From the NCBI RefSeq assembly GCF_026914185.1, contig NC_070567.1, forward strand, positions 2,134,001 through 2,198,000: DNA of 64,000 bases. Reading direction: 5' to 3'. Positions 1-10,495 of the stretch are shown piece by piece (within the stretch, counting starts at the first letter, position 1; each line of letters opens with the position of its first letter). The position numbers and the translations under genes are program-made. This DNA comes from Puccinia triticina (taxonomy: Eukaryota > Basidiomycota > Pucciniomycetes > Pucciniales > Pucciniaceae). The notes under the pieces were generated by a model. The model was given only the letters and a program-made list of their open reading frames with translations. It was not told the origin of the DNA and did no database searches.

Positions 1-414
1 ATGGGGGTCATCAAGGGCCTTTCGACGCGAGGAAGCGTTTACGCGGCTATCACGGGTCTAATTTTGTGGAAGGCTTCGTCGACAGACGTCAACCTAAAGC
101 ACCAGCTCACCAAGGGGGTTCGCCGATGCAAGGGAAAAAGTAGGTGGCCATGTTTCACCCCCCCCCCCCGCCCTCCTGTCCTATTCCTTCTCATCTTTGC
201 GTAACCAGCTCCCTCTGGCCTTTTGCCCTACTCCGCGCTTGTACCGGGGCTCCTCCGGTTTTTATGGAGCACGCCTCTAATATAGAAGTTTTGCCGGTTT
301 CCTTCGGCGCGGCCCACTTTCTTCTCCTGTTCCCATTCCGTGATCACAGACACCTGTTTCGTTCTCCTTGTGTTTCTTTTTGATACTAGTTGTTGTTGAG
401 ACATTTCGCCTGAT
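1..414 (+). other. Left edge: upstream part of a DIRS-like element
   Basis: There is an open frame at 1-204, but I see no diagnostic motif in it. It is followed by a pyrimidine-rich stretch with a C-run near 160-170. The second copy of the same element type has its gag end and a similar C-tract at the matching place, about 200-300 bases before the conserved reverse-transcriptase start. This may therefore be the end of gag plus spacer; that is inference. Confidence 0.3.
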
Positions 415-2073
415 TTGCTATTGTCTTCAATTGAATCCTTTAGTTTTTGGCCGTCAGAAGTAAAGTGCGAGATGAATGTCCCCCTCTGGGAGGAGGCGCT
501 TCAGAACGCCGGTTTGCTTCCGGAGCTGAGCGCCATTGTAGAAGGCTTCAAATTTGGTTTCGACCAAGGAATTCCACATCACCAAGTTGGAGACTTGTGG
601 TGGTTCACCCCAGACAACCATAGCTCGGCCGTTGCGGCGGAAGAAAAGATACAGAAGTCAATCTCAGAGGAAGTGGCCGCTGGGCGGATGATTGGCCCGT
701 TCTCGCACGAATACCTGGCGACTTTCCTTCCCTTTTTTCAAACTAGTCCGCTAGGCTCGGTAGTGAATGCAGACGGGAAGATGAGGCCCATCAACGACCT
801 TTCTTTCCCGCGGAATGATCCTGCAACGCCTTCTGTTAATTCTTTCGTTGACAAGTCGGAATTCAAGACGACCTGGGACGATTTCCGGACGGTGGCGCAA
901 TTTTTTAGAGCCAACCGGGACCCTTTCAAACTGGCGCTCTTCGATTGGGAGAAAGCCTATAGACAGGTCCCAACGCTCCCGGCGCAGTGGCCGTACTTGA
1001 TGGTGAAAGATTTAAAGGGCGACTTGTTTCTGGACACACGCATCACCTTCGGAGGCGTCGCCGGCTGCGGCTCTTTCGGCCGGCCAGCCGACGCCTGGAA
1101 GCGCCTCATGCAGCACGAGTTCAATGTTGTGACCATCTTCAGATGGGTGGACGACAATCTGTTCGTCAAACGGCCGGGATCCGCTTGCACGATCTCAGAT
1201 GTCGTGGATCGCTCTCTAGCTCTCGGTGTGCTCACCAACAAGGAGAAGTGCTCCGACTTCGCCGACGTACAAAAGTACATTGGTTTTGTTTGGAACGGGA
1301 AAGAATCGACCGTCATGCTTCCCGAGAAGAAACGGTTAGAGCGCATTGAGCAATTAGACGCCTTCCTGCTCGCCGGGGCGGCGTTCAAATTCGGCTCCGT
1401 GGAAATTTTGGCCGGCCGCCTCAACCACGCCTCATACGTGCTGCCTCAATTACGTTGCTATCTCCGGGGTTTGTATGCGTGGATGGCACGCTGGAGGGAT
1501 TTCTGGTCGATACAAGAGCTTCCCAAGGACGTGAGGGTCGACCTCGAGTTCTGGCGGACTACACTCCTGAGCTACGACTGCACCCGCCTGATCCCTACCC
1601 CGGATGAACGGGAGATCGCTTGGGTAGGAGACGCTTCGACCAGCTTTGGCATCGGCGTCCTGATCGGAGACAGGTGGTCTCAGCTACGCCTCAAGGAAGG
1701 GTGGCGAGGCGACGACAAACCTTTCCGCAACATCGCGTGGCTGGAAACGGTGGCCATCAGGATCGGTATCCTCATGCTGCGTGAACTCCCTTGGGTCCAG
1801 AAAGGTTCGAACTTTGTGGTCTGGACGGATAATACGACCACCGGCAGCGTCCTTCTAGCGCGGAAATCACGGGACGAACATGTCAACGAGGAGTGGAAGG
1901 TTATTCAAGCGTTGCTGGTTGACGTCCAGCTAGACGTGACTCCGAAGAGAGTGGTCTCGAAGGACAACGTCGCCGACGCCTTGTCCAGGGGGATCCGCGG
2001 GGCCCACCTGCCCGCAAACAGGGTCTGGTTTTGCGTTCCCAGTGATCTATCGGCGTTCATGTTTCACGCCTGA
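415..2073 (+). CDS. DIRS-like reverse transcriptase / RNase H
   Basis: A 552-codon open frame. Motif A is LALFDWEKAY (Asp near residue 177), motif B is FGGVAGCGSFGRPADAWK, and motif C is RWVDDNLF (Asp 246 and 247), the VDD form of the usual YxDD box. An RNase H domain follows, with Asp 406 (VGDAST), Glu 444, Asp 472 (WTDNTT) and Asp 521 (NVADALSRG). The pairing of RT with RNase H and the GGVAGC motif is typical of DIRS/Ngaro-type tyrosine-recombinase elements of fungi. No integrase or recombinase is seen here. The first ATG in frame is at 472, and homology with the second copy starts at VKCEMNV just before it, so the true start may be upstream or spliced. All catalytic residues are present, unlike the copy at 32-35 kb. 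It is GC-richer than the Gypsy sequence that follows. Confidence 0.85.
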   Translation: MLLSSIESFSFWPSEVKCEMNVPLWEEALQNAGLLPELSAIVEGFKFGFDQGIPHHQVGDLWWFTPDNHSSAVAAEEKIQKSISEEVAAGRMIGPFSHEYLATFLPFFQTSPLGSVVNADGKMRPINDLSFPRNDPATPSVNSFVDKSEFKTTWDDFRTVAQFFRANRDPFKLALFDWEKAYRQVPTLPAQWPYLMVKDLKGDLFLDTRITFGGVAGCGSFGRPADAWKRLMQHEFNVVTIFRWVDDNLFVKRPGSACTISDVVDRSLALGVLTNKEKCSDFADVQKYIGFVWNGKESTVMLPEKKRLERIEQLDAFLLAGAAFKFGSVEILAGRLNHASYVLPQLRCYLRGLYAWMARWRDFWSIQELPKDVRVDLEFWRTTLLSYDCTRLIPTPDEREIAWVGDASTSFGIGVLIGDRWSQLRLKEGWRGDDKPFRNIAWLETVAIRIGILMLRELPWVQKGSNFVVWTDNTTTGSVLLARKSRDEHVNEEWKVIQALLVDVQLDVTPKRVVSKDNVADALSRGIRGAHLPANRVWFCVPSDLSAFMFHA

Positions 2074-2521
2074 GATACGGATTGTCGGTACTCCCTCTGG
2101 GGAGATTACCATACTCTCTTGTTGTAAACAATTTTTGCCCTAGTAGGGCCACGTGTCGCGTTCCTTCCCTGCGCTAGTTCGCAGCACTGCCAGGGCAGCG
2201 GGGGGCGAGCAGCCGGAGGCGCTCGCGGGGACCTAGAGGGACTCGCCTGTCATCTTCTCTTTCCATGCATGTTTTTCATCGAGGATTGGGGTTTCGCGCG
2301 TGGCTCAGGCTCCCTAAAAAACCTGAGTCATGGGTTTACACCCGAATCCCCAATACCTCTGTGTTCTTCGGCATAGAGATGAGGTGCAGGCGCACCCTCT
2401 TCTCCTGGTCAAGGTCAGGAAGAGGCATCAGCCCTTCCTACCTTTACACCCGCACTTGCTGCGGCTCAACGGCCGGCGCCAACGAGCCGCAGCAAGTACC
2501 AGGCAAAGAGCGGCAGCCGCA
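2074..2521 (+). other. 3' non-coding tail of DIRS-like element and junction with Gypsy
   Basis: After the RT stop there is no convincing gene. Around 2289-2340 the words GGCTCAGGC, ACCTGAGTCATGGG and TTTACACC match in order the tail of the second DIRS-like copy at about 35284-35315, so this is the element's own 3' region. Gypsy homology begins abruptly near 2522 (QWMDSIFG), which marks a breakpoint. The frame running through here (2265-2521) is not RT-like and is probably incidental. Confidence 0.55.
2454..2497. repeat. 14-bp perfect inverted repeat (hairpin)
   Basis: ACTTGCTGCGGCTC at 2454-2467 pairs perfectly with GAGCCGCAGCAAGT at 2484-2497 across a 16-base loop that is itself GC-rich (ggccggcgcc). 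It lies in the 3' region of the DIRS-like element just before the Gypsy breakpoint. It could be an element terminus or a breakpoint hairpin. Confidence 0.8.
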
Positions 2522-5136
2522 GTGGATGGACTCTATTTTTGGAGCTTACATCAGGCAAGGATGGATGATGGTCTACATTGACAATATTATCATTTACTCC
2601 GACGACTGGGAAGATCATAAACAGAAAATCGACTTGGTCCTGAAAAAGGCTATAGAGGTAGGGTTAAAGATGTCCATAAAGAAGAGTAACTTCAGATATG
2701 ACGAGCTGAAAACCTTAGGCCGCATGGTTTCGGGCCTCAGGCTAGCAGTTGACCAACATAATGTAGCAGCTGTCCTACTGAAACCTATGCCGGTCAACAA
2801 GAAGGAAATGATGTTGTTTCTTGGTTTCTGTAGTTACTATAGGCAGTATATTCACCAATTTGCAAATGTCAGTAAAAACTTGTATGCCCTATGCAATGAT
2901 GATACAGTTTTTGAGATGAAATACAAAAGAGTACAAAACTACAACAAACTGAAAAGACTACTAACTACCGCACCAGTATCAGCTCAACCAGACTATGATA
3001 ACCCATTCATTCTGTATATGGATGTGTGCATGGATGGGCTAGGGGCGGCTCTTCACCAAGAATTCATGGAAGACGACCAGTTAGTAGAGAAACCAATTCT
3101 TTTTATCTCTTGTCAGATCAAAGACTCCAAGAAGCGGTACAGAGCAAGTCAAATGGAGTGTCTCGCTTTAGTCTGGGCGTTAGGAAAATTGCATTACTAC
3201 TTAGACGGTTCTTACTTTGTAGTCATAACCGATTGTATGGCCGTAAGAACTCTAATGAACATGAAGACCCCGAATAGGCACATTCTCCAATGGCAAATAG
3301 AAGTTCAACAGTACCGCGGGCATATGACTATTGCTCATAAAGAAGGCAAAAAGCATAGAAACGCCAATGGATTGAGCAGGTGGGCACTTCCAAACACTCC
3401 GGACAACCCCACATATGATCCGGAGGATGAGGAAATCTTTCCTATCCTGGGAATTCACGTTTGTGATCCAGAGGAAGCCTTCTATGACTTAGTGAGAAGT
3501 AGTTACGGTAGTAATGCAGATTTGTTGACATTGGTAGAAATACTTAAGAATGACAACAGTCCCCCAGAGTTAATTGCTAGCTTGCATTTGGACTTGTTGC
3601 AGCACTAAAAATTAGGTAAATTCACCCTGTTAGACGGACTGTTATACTACAGGCATAAACATTCTAGTGTCCTGGTACTCAGTGACAAGACACAGATACT
3701 GGATATCCTAGCAGAATGTCATGATAATGTGAATTCAGGACATCCGTTGGAAGAAAGAACATTAGAAAAAATCAAGAACACGGCTTGGTGGCCAAATTGG
3801 CTAAAGGAAGCCCAGACATATATCCAGTCTTGCAACATGTGCCAAAAATCTAACAAACAAACAGGTAAAAGGTTTGGCCTCCTGCAAAAAATCAAGGAGC
3901 CTACTCGCCAGTGGGAGATTATCAAAATGGACTTTGTGACTGGACTCCCACCTGCGGGCGCCTACCAATGGTGTAACCATTACGATACATTGAGCGTATG
4001 GGTAAACGTTTTTCATTGAAGATGCATACCTACATGTCCAATTTTTTGTTTTTAGCCATTATCCATACAATACCTACTCCTTCAACACAGTTTTAGTGAT
4101 AGTGGACCGTCTCTCCAAAAGAGCAAGATTTATCCCTAATCACAAAGACAACACCACTATGGAGGTGGCGCTATTATTCTGGAACAGAGTAATGTCTGAT
4201 GTAGGGATCCTGAAAATCATTATCAGTGACTGGGATCCAAACTTCACGTCGGAATTCTGGCGCAACCTACATGACATGTTAGGAACTAAACTAGCCTTCT
4301 CTACGGCCTATCACCCACAGACGGATGGGCTAGCTGAACGCATGATCCAAACTCTAGAATATATGCTCCGCAGATTCTGTTCCTTTGGACTAGAATTTAA
4401 GAATAAAGACGGGTATACTCATGATTGGGTAAGTCTTCTTCCAGCCCTAGAAATAGCATACAATAGTAGCAAACACTCCACAACAAGAGACGCCCCATAT
4501 GTGCTAGAAAGGGGTTGGATTCCTAGGATGCCAAGGAACACAGTCAATGGCCAATTACCTCATGTTCATCCCACAGCATCAGACTTTAAGAAAATGCTAG
4601 ATTTTTCGCAAGATCACGCTAACAAGTGCGTATCAGACGCCGTAGAATACAACAAAGATTCATGGGATAAGAACCATAGGGAACCAACATTTCAAATTGG
4701 AGAAAAGGTGTTACTTTCCACGGTTGAATTTAATAATTTGGGAGGAAATAAGAAACTTAAACCATCTTTCATTGGACCGTTTGTCATCAAACAACTCCAG
4801 GGAAAGAACGCGGTTGAAGTAATACTTAGCAAAGAGTTATCGCGCAAACATCCTGTGTTTCCGGTAAGTTTGATCAAACCCTGGAAGGCCAGGGAGGGAG
4901 ACTTGGATAGCATTAGGCAAGAAATTCCAATGGAAGAACCCATCAATTTGCCAAAACTACAAGTACAAAAAATACTCAAAGAAAAAAAGGAGCAATTAAA
5001 CGGAAAAGATATTCGCCTGTATTTGGTAAGGTATAAAAACCAATCAGCAGACAAAGACAAATGGCTACCGGAAAACAACATCCCAGATGGACCCATTCAT
5101 CTGCGGACTTTTGGAGCTTCAAAGAGGACTCAATAA
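2522..5136 (+). pseudogene. Gypsy chromovirus pol remnant (RT, RNase H, integrase, chromodomain)
   Basis: A 5'-truncated Ty3/Gypsy polyprotein. The RT palm reads VYIDNIIIYSD, so the second catalytic Asp of YIDD is Asn (codon 2583-2585). RNase H and the connection follow (YMDVCMDGLGAAL, ITDCMAVR). An in-frame TAA lies at 3606-3608. The integrase then shows an H2C2 zinc finger (ECHDNVNSGHP, CNMCQKS), the first core Asp in KMDFVTGLP, the second in IISDWDPNF and the Glu in [12 protein letters not shown]. About 100 bases near 3961-4080 break the core between the first two catalytic residues, and the frame changes across it. The C-terminus (about 4960-5130) has chromodomain spacing ending in [11 protein letters not shown]. 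Gag, protease and most of RT are missing. It is replaced upstream by DIRS-like sequence, and an interrupted 3' LTR follows at 5184. Dead as an autonomous element. Confidence 0.85.
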
Positions 5137-5183
5137 GCCTAGTAAAAAATTTTCTGAGTAACCTCATCTTTAGGGGGAGGAAA

Positions 5184-5443
5184 TGTCAGCTGGCTACGTA
5201 CCACAAGCCATCGTGACAAACTTGTAAAACATTAATTAGAGACATTATTACTTATAAGTTAATTAGCGCCTAGCGCGCGCAACAGCGCCTAGCGTGCGCA
5301 AAGCAGAAATACCTTAAAGCCCTCTGACTTACCTCTTGCGCACCGCAGCGAACACCTCCTGCGCACCGCGGCAAATAAAAATAGAGCTCTTGCATCATAA
5401 ACTGTCACAGCACTGTAGTACCAAGGACACTAGACAAACAAGT
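5184..5443 (+). repeat. Gypsy 3' LTR, left part (interrupted)
   Basis: A polypurine tract (TTTAGGGGGAGGAAA) ends at 5183 and the LTR begins TGTCAGCTGGCTACG. It runs to 5443, where a Copia element is inserted, and resumes at 11283. The same start is seen in the solo LTR at 25291. The two parts together give about 969 bp, beginning TGTCA and ending TGACA. Confidence 0.85.
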
Positions 5444-6225
5444 TGTTAGAACTCAGACAACTAGGATGTATTTCTGATTAGCTGAGGCTATAAACTAGGT
5501 ACACTTATTGAAAGGATGATGTACCTAGGAGCGAGTCGCAATACAACTCGAGAGATGAAGATAGAATGAAAAGTATAAAGAAGAGATTCGACAGCTGGAT
5601 TGCAGCTGAGGTTTTGATGGAGATGAAGACCTGAAAGCACTAAGTGATGACAACGATGAATGTCAGCACTTGTCTTTCAGCTGAGAGTTATTCATCTAAC
5701 GGCGCTATCGTTCTCACGTTGGGCTGCCTGCAAAGTAGCGCCTTCCGGTTAGACGATGCACTGGGATAGGGAGCTGCTCGCGCTACGTTCTGTTTCACAG
5801 CGTGCTGCAGAGTCAGCTTCCTCTATCTGATCATAAGGCTCTGCAGAGGAGTCACTTACCTCCAGTCGATGCTGGGGTTATGCGTCCTCTGAGGCTGGAG
5901 CCGAGTCGGCCTTGATGCGCTTCGTGTCCTTCCGTGCTGTAGGATTAATCAGACTATCAGCCGTGGGACCGTCGCTGCATCGGGGATCAGCCAACACTCA
6001 CCTTGAAGGTTGTGCGTTGAGCTTGATCTGAGGGGGCTCTGCGTCGATTATTGACGAGGCTGTTTGGGGCGGAGAAGTCAGCTCAAGGCTTATTCTTCCG
6101 CCTGGGACATATGCATATGCATAGTCTGGAGGAGCGGTCAACTGACTTTTCTCCCTGGATGGGTTAGGTTTGAACCTAGAGCCTATTTGCCTTTTTGGCG
6201 CGGGATCGGAGCCCGAATCTTCACA
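5444..6225 (-). repeat. Copia LTR (3' LTR of the minus-strand element)
   Basis: On the plus strand it starts TGTTAGAACTCAGAC and ends GAATCTTCACA, so it has TG..CA ends. It differs from its partner at 10496-11277 at two bases. The plus-strand sequence beyond 6225 is internal to the element. Confidence 0.95.
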
Positions 6226-6363
6226 GCCCACCTTGCTTCGAGCCTGTAGGTTTGAAGCAACTGTTGAGGGATCCATGATGCCGATGGTAGGGAGCGATCT
6301 TCTGATTGTTGATCTTCCCGTCGGTTTGGTGAGGATGTCCGCAGCATTGTCCTTTGACTGAAC

Positions 6364-9300
6364 TTAGCAAAGGTGAATCAATTTATTGACTACTAGTTCC
6401 CTGACGAAATGAAGGCGAATGTCCATATGTTTCGTCCTGAAACTGTTTTGGGACGTCTCGCTGTTGGCTAAGTCAATGGCGCCTCGATTATCAACTAGAA
6501 CTTTGATGTTGCTGGGAATTGGATGAGTAGCGATTTCCGATATTAAGCTCTTGTACCAGGCGAGCTCTCGACCAAGATCAGAGAGGGCCTTGTATTCTGC
6601 TTCAGCCGTTGAGAGTGATACTGTCGGCTGCTTTGAGGACTTCCAGGATAAGAGATGGTTACCTGCTAGAACGACATAGCCGGTGGTGGACCTTCTCGTG
6701 TCGGGACAATTTCCCCAATCCGAATCCACAAAAGCTCTCAGTCGCGAGTCCAAATTCTTCTTGAAGGTCAGCCCGAGCGTCTTAGTACCGAGAAGATACC
6801 TAAACACTTGCTTTGCTGCATAGTAGTGGTGGATCCCCGGGTGTTCGAGATACTGAGAAAGCGCGCTGACCGCATAGGAGATATCGGGACGAGTGAATAC
6901 GCTAAGATAGTTCAACAAGCCGACAAGGGCCCTGTAATTGACGCCAAGGTTTTTAAACTCATTGCGCTCGTCCTCCGATGCCTTCTTGAGATATGCCTTG
7001 GGGTTCAAGGGACAAGATGCGGGAGTTAGAGTGTCGAACCCAAATTCCGCCAGCTTGCGCTCAATGTACTGGGCTTGATGAACGTGAACTCCTTCACTAG
7101 TCTTGTCAATGTTCATCCCAAGTAGAAAAGTGGCTTCCCCGGGATACTTGATCTTGAACTCATCTTCCATCTCGGCCTTGAAGATTTCCGGTTTCTTGCT
7201 TATCATAATCAAGTCGTCTACGTGCGCGTACAAGAACATATCTTCCTTGCCGCTGCAGTTGACACGAAAATAAACACACGGATCGGCAAGAGAGACTGTG
7301 AAGCCGATATTCTTCAGGAAGGTTGAAAGCCGCTTGTACCAGACCAGCGGGGCTTGGCGAAGGCCGTAGACAGCCTTCTTGAGCTCAAGGACCGTTCCCG
7401 GTGGACAGTCTAAACCGGGCGGCGGCAAGAGCGTCACCTCATCCTCCAGCGGACAGGTGAGAAACGCACTCCGAACATCGAGCTGATGAATTTCATAGTC
7501 ATTGTCAACTGCGAAAGAGAGGAGAAGTCTAAAGGAACCAGGGCGGCCCGTTGGAGCATATGTTTCGCCGTAGTTATAGCCGTGCGTTTGGCGAAAGCCC
7601 TGAGCACAAATCCTCGCCTTATATTCTATGACTTGGTTTTCTGGTCCAAGCTTCTTGCGGAAGGCCCAAGTGGCCGGGATTGGTAAGTCCGTGGCCCGCC
7701 TTTGTCGCTCGATCCAGGCTTGATGGTTTTTCATGTTGATTACCTCCTTCAACTCAGCTTCTTTCCACTGCTGCTGGTCGGGCGCCGACATAGCTTCACG
7801 GTGATTTGAGGGTTCAAGACTTTTGGTCAGATAAGCATGTCTCCTCTTGTCTGTTTGAATGTTACTTGGATCAATGTCAGCATTGATCAACGTCGGGGGC
7901 CTCGGGCCTATGACTATCAGTCGACGTGGTGCCGGCGGTTGTCTGTCTATGGCCGGAACCGTCCTGGAGTCAACAAGAGGGCGGTTTTCAGGTTCTTCGG
8001 TGAACCGTGATCGGTCTGCAGGCGACGGTGAACGGTCAGACATGATTTGCCGGATTTTCGCCTGCTCTTTTTCTTCCTGAAGCCTATCCCTTAAACGTTC
8101 CTCATTATCCTCTTCTTCCGAGTAAGGAAGGGGTTCGGAGTGGTGGAAGGCGGGGAGTTTGTTGAGTCCATAATAGTTGAGACTTCGACTTGCTGCGCCA
8201 CATTGAGGAAAATCCGATTCATCGAATTGGGCGTGCTTGGTAGTTACAAAGGACTTGTCTTCTGGGCGGTATATTCTGTACGCTGAGAAGTTGTTGTCGT
8301 AACCCAACATGATGCCTTTCCAAGATATAGCTCCAAATTTTGATTCTCGCGAGTGCTTCGGCTTGACAATCCAGGCCCGACATCCAAACGGCCGAAAGAA
8401 GTTCATGTTCGGCTTCAGCTTGAACATCAACTCAAGTGGGGAGGATCTTGATTTTGCAAGCGATGGAAGACAGTTAGTGATTGCCGTAGCCGTGCGAACG
8501 GCCTCAGCCCACCACTCTGGAGCCAAATTTGCCTGCATCATTTGCGTGCGAGTCATTTCGATGATTGTACGGTTTGCCCGCTCCGCAAACCCATTGTGTT
8601 TGGGCGTATATGGAGGTGACACGACATGTTGAATACCCGCGTCCTTGAGAATATCGCTGAGTGATTTGTTCACGAATTCTCCTCCACCGTCACTGACCAT
8701 TTTCTTGAGTGAACATCCAGTTTGCTTCTCGAAGAAAGTTCGATATTCAAGGATGGCTTCTTTGGCATCACTTTTCAGCTTGAGGATCTTGGTGTGAATG
8801 TAACCGGTGAATTGATCCACGATTGTCAAGAAATACCGTGCGCCAGCGTTCGTGGCCGGGGAGATAGGTCCAACAAGATCTGCATGAACGACCTCGAGAG
8901 GCTTGTTGACCGATTTGAAATGGCTAGCAAACGGCAGCTTGGTGATCTTTCCTTGCATGCATGCGTCGCAAGCGGTCGTAGCAGAAGTCGGAATAGGGCG
9001 ATCGATCATAGCCTGAATTCTTTGGCGACTAGCATGGCCGAGACGATTGTGCCATTTAACCATTTCATTGGGTGTAGATGTGCGCTTTACCTCGGTGAAG
9101 TTGGCCTGCGGAAACTCAGCTGTGTCTTGAATACCAATGATCTCGAAGATGTTGTTCGGCGTGTCAACGGTGATTGCACTATGGTTGTCGATCTTGACCT
9201 CAAAACCTAGCGGACCGGGACTGATGGTTGCTGACGTACCGAGGAGCTGCACGAAAGATACTAGGTTCCGAGTGATGTTCGGAACATAGAGGGCGTCCTT

Positions 9301-10434
9301 AAGAATAATTTTTGCACCATTCGTGAAGTGCAGAGTGGCGTCTCCTCTTGCAGTGGCTAGGAGCTCCTGCTGGTCGCTCTTATTACCGGTGGCGATGCTA
9401 ATAGCGACTGGAGTAGTGGCGCCAAATAGCTCGAGTGAGTTCAACATATGATGGCTTGCGCCTGAGTCGAGAACCATATGGGGGGCGTCATCACCAGACC
9501 TTGGACCCGTGAGATAGCCAAAGGATGGTCGAACTATAGGTTCCTGAGGTTGCGCAGATTCCCCGGTAGTCGTTATTAATCCGGTGGCAGCAGTGCGAGC
9601 CTTCTTGTACTGAGCATACTGATCAGGATGGAGAGTCCAACAAGTTTTGGCCATATGGTTGGTAGCCGCTGGATTGTGACCACCTCGACACGGGGGTTGC
9701 TTTCTCTTTTGAAATCCTGAACCTCCTTGACCACCTGGCTTCCCGTTGGCTGATGTAGCAAGTGCCGTGGAGCTTTCCTGAGTATACAGTTGAGCTGCTT
9801 TGGAAGCGGTAACGGCATCATGGTGAGCAATGTCCTTGAGTTTTGCGATGATTTTTCTTGGCTGCGAAAGAAGTTCCGTATTGCTGACTAGTGTTTCCAT
9901 CAGGGCTGGTCTCTTCTTGTGGATTCGAGCGATGATGGCGCAGCTGACGATTTGCGACGGAATATCAAAACCCATAGCCGCAAACTCGGCCAAGGCTGAT
10001 TCAAGTTCGACAATGTACTTGGGAATGTCGTCTTTGAATTGGACATCCTCCCATTTACACCAGACTCGATATATGGCCAGGATTGAGGATGACGCGTACT
10101 CATCGGTAAGCTCGGCCCAGATACGAAAAGCATCCATTTCGATCTCCTCTGTGAATATGTGGTTGTAGATCGGATCGGTGACGTGGCCTCCAATGAAGTG
10201 AGCAGCACGGGCGTATCTATCCTCCTCCTCCTCCTCGGTAGGTTCCTCGGACATGGGCTCTTCGATGCACTTAAGAAGCTTTTTCACCTTGAGGTACGTC
10301 CAAATCTTCCTTTGCCATATCGGAAAGTTTTCGCCAACAAGTATTGGGCACTTGATGTAGTCCTTGTCATCGGTGGTGGACGTAGTAGAAGTGGTGCTTG
10401 TCTCTACTGTCTGACGAGAGGATCGGCCGACCAT
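6364..10434 (-). CDS. Copia gag-pol polyprotein
   Basis: A single 1,356-codon frame. Gag (about 30-235) is followed by a Cys/His zinc-knuckle-like motif (CRGGHNP...HMAKTCW, 249-266). The aspartic protease has DSGASHH (Asp 323). The integrase has an HHCC finger (H462, H467, C489, C492) and a DDE core D519, D582 (SDGGGEF) and E618 (NGFAERAN), with 35 residues between the last two. RT has motif C as AHVDDLI (Asp 1073, 1074). RNase H has DSDW (Asp 1237), Glu 1278 in STAEAEY and Asp 1315 in LVDNRGA. The frame ends at a TAA (6364-6366) right after KLIHLC. Past that stop the same frame continues with the conserved RNase H tail word ADILTKPTG, so the last 30-40 residues are cut off or need readthrough. 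Start: the first ATG after a 61-base leader. Confidence 0.95.
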   Translation of the reverse strand: MVGRSSRQTVETSTTSTTSTTDDKDYIKCPILVGENFPIWQRKIWTYLKVKKLLKCIEEPMSEEPTEEEEEDRYARAAHFIGGHVTDPIYNHIFTEEIEMDAFRIWAELTDEYASSSILAIYRVWCKWEDVQFKDDIPKYIVELESALAEFAAMGFDIPSQIVSCAIIARIHKKRPALMETLVSNTELLSQPRKIIAKLKDIAHHDAVTASKAAQLYTQESSTALATSANGKPGGQGGSGFQKRKQPPCRGGHNPAATNHMAKTCWTLHPDQYAQYKKARTAATGLITTTGESAQPQEPIVRPSFGYLTGPRSGDDAPHMVLDSGASHHMLNSLELFGATTPVAISIATGNKSDQQELLATARGDATLHFTNGAKIILKDALYVPNITRNLVSFVQLLGTSATISPGPLGFEVKIDNHSAITVDTPNNIFEIIGIQDTAEFPQANFTEVKRTSTPNEMVKWHNRLGHASRQRIQAMIDRPIPTSATTACDACMQGKITKLPFASHFKSVNKPLEVVHADLVGPISPATNAGARYFLTIVDQFTGYIHTKILKLKSDAKEAILEYRTFFEKQTGCSLKKMVSDGGGEFVNKSLSDILKDAGIQHVVSPPYTPKHNGFAERANRTIIEMTRTQMMQANLAPEWWAEAVRTATAITNCLPSLAKSRSSPLELMFKLKPNMNFFRPFGCRAWIVKPKHSRESKFGAISWKGIMLGYDNNFSAYRIYRPEDKSFVTTKHAQFDESDFPQCGAASRSLNYYGLNKLPAFHHSEPLPYSEEEDNEERLRDRLQEEKEQAKIRQIMSDRSPSPADRSRFTEEPENRPLVDSRTVPAIDRQPPAPRRLIVIGPRPPTLINADIDPSNIQTDKRRHAYLTKSLEPSNHREAMSAPDQQQWKEAELKEVINMKNHQAWIERQRRATDLPIPATWAFRKKLGPENQVIEYKARICAQGFRQTHGYNYGETYAPTGRPGSFRLLLSFAVDNDYEIHQLDVRSAFLTCPLEDEVTLLPPPGLDCPPGTVLELKKAVYGLRQAPLVWYKRLSTFLKNIGFTVSLADPCVYFRVNCSGKEDMFLYAHVDDLIMISKKPEIFKAEMEDEFKIKYPGEATFLLGMNIDKTSEGVHVHQAQYIERKLAEFGFDTLTPASCPLNPKAYLKKASEDERNEFKNLGVNYRALVGLLNYLSVFTRPDISYAVSALSQYLEHPGIHHYYAAKQVFRYLLGTKTLGLTFKKNLDSRLRAFVDSDWGNCPDTRRSTTGYVVLAGNHLLSWKSSKQPTVSLSTAEAEYKALSDLGRELAWYKSLISEIATHPIPSNIKVLVDNRGAIDLANSETSQNSFRTKHMDIRLHFVRELVVNKLIHLC

Positions 10435-10495
10435 TGCGAGTCGCTCCTAGTTATCGGTTGGGGTCGTTGAAGTCAAGCAACCGAGACTGTAAATC

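Noticed and set aside
2265..2521. N-terminal extension of the Gypsy RT frame
   Set aside because: The sequence is the DIRS-like tail and hairpin; the open frame across the junction is not RT-like.
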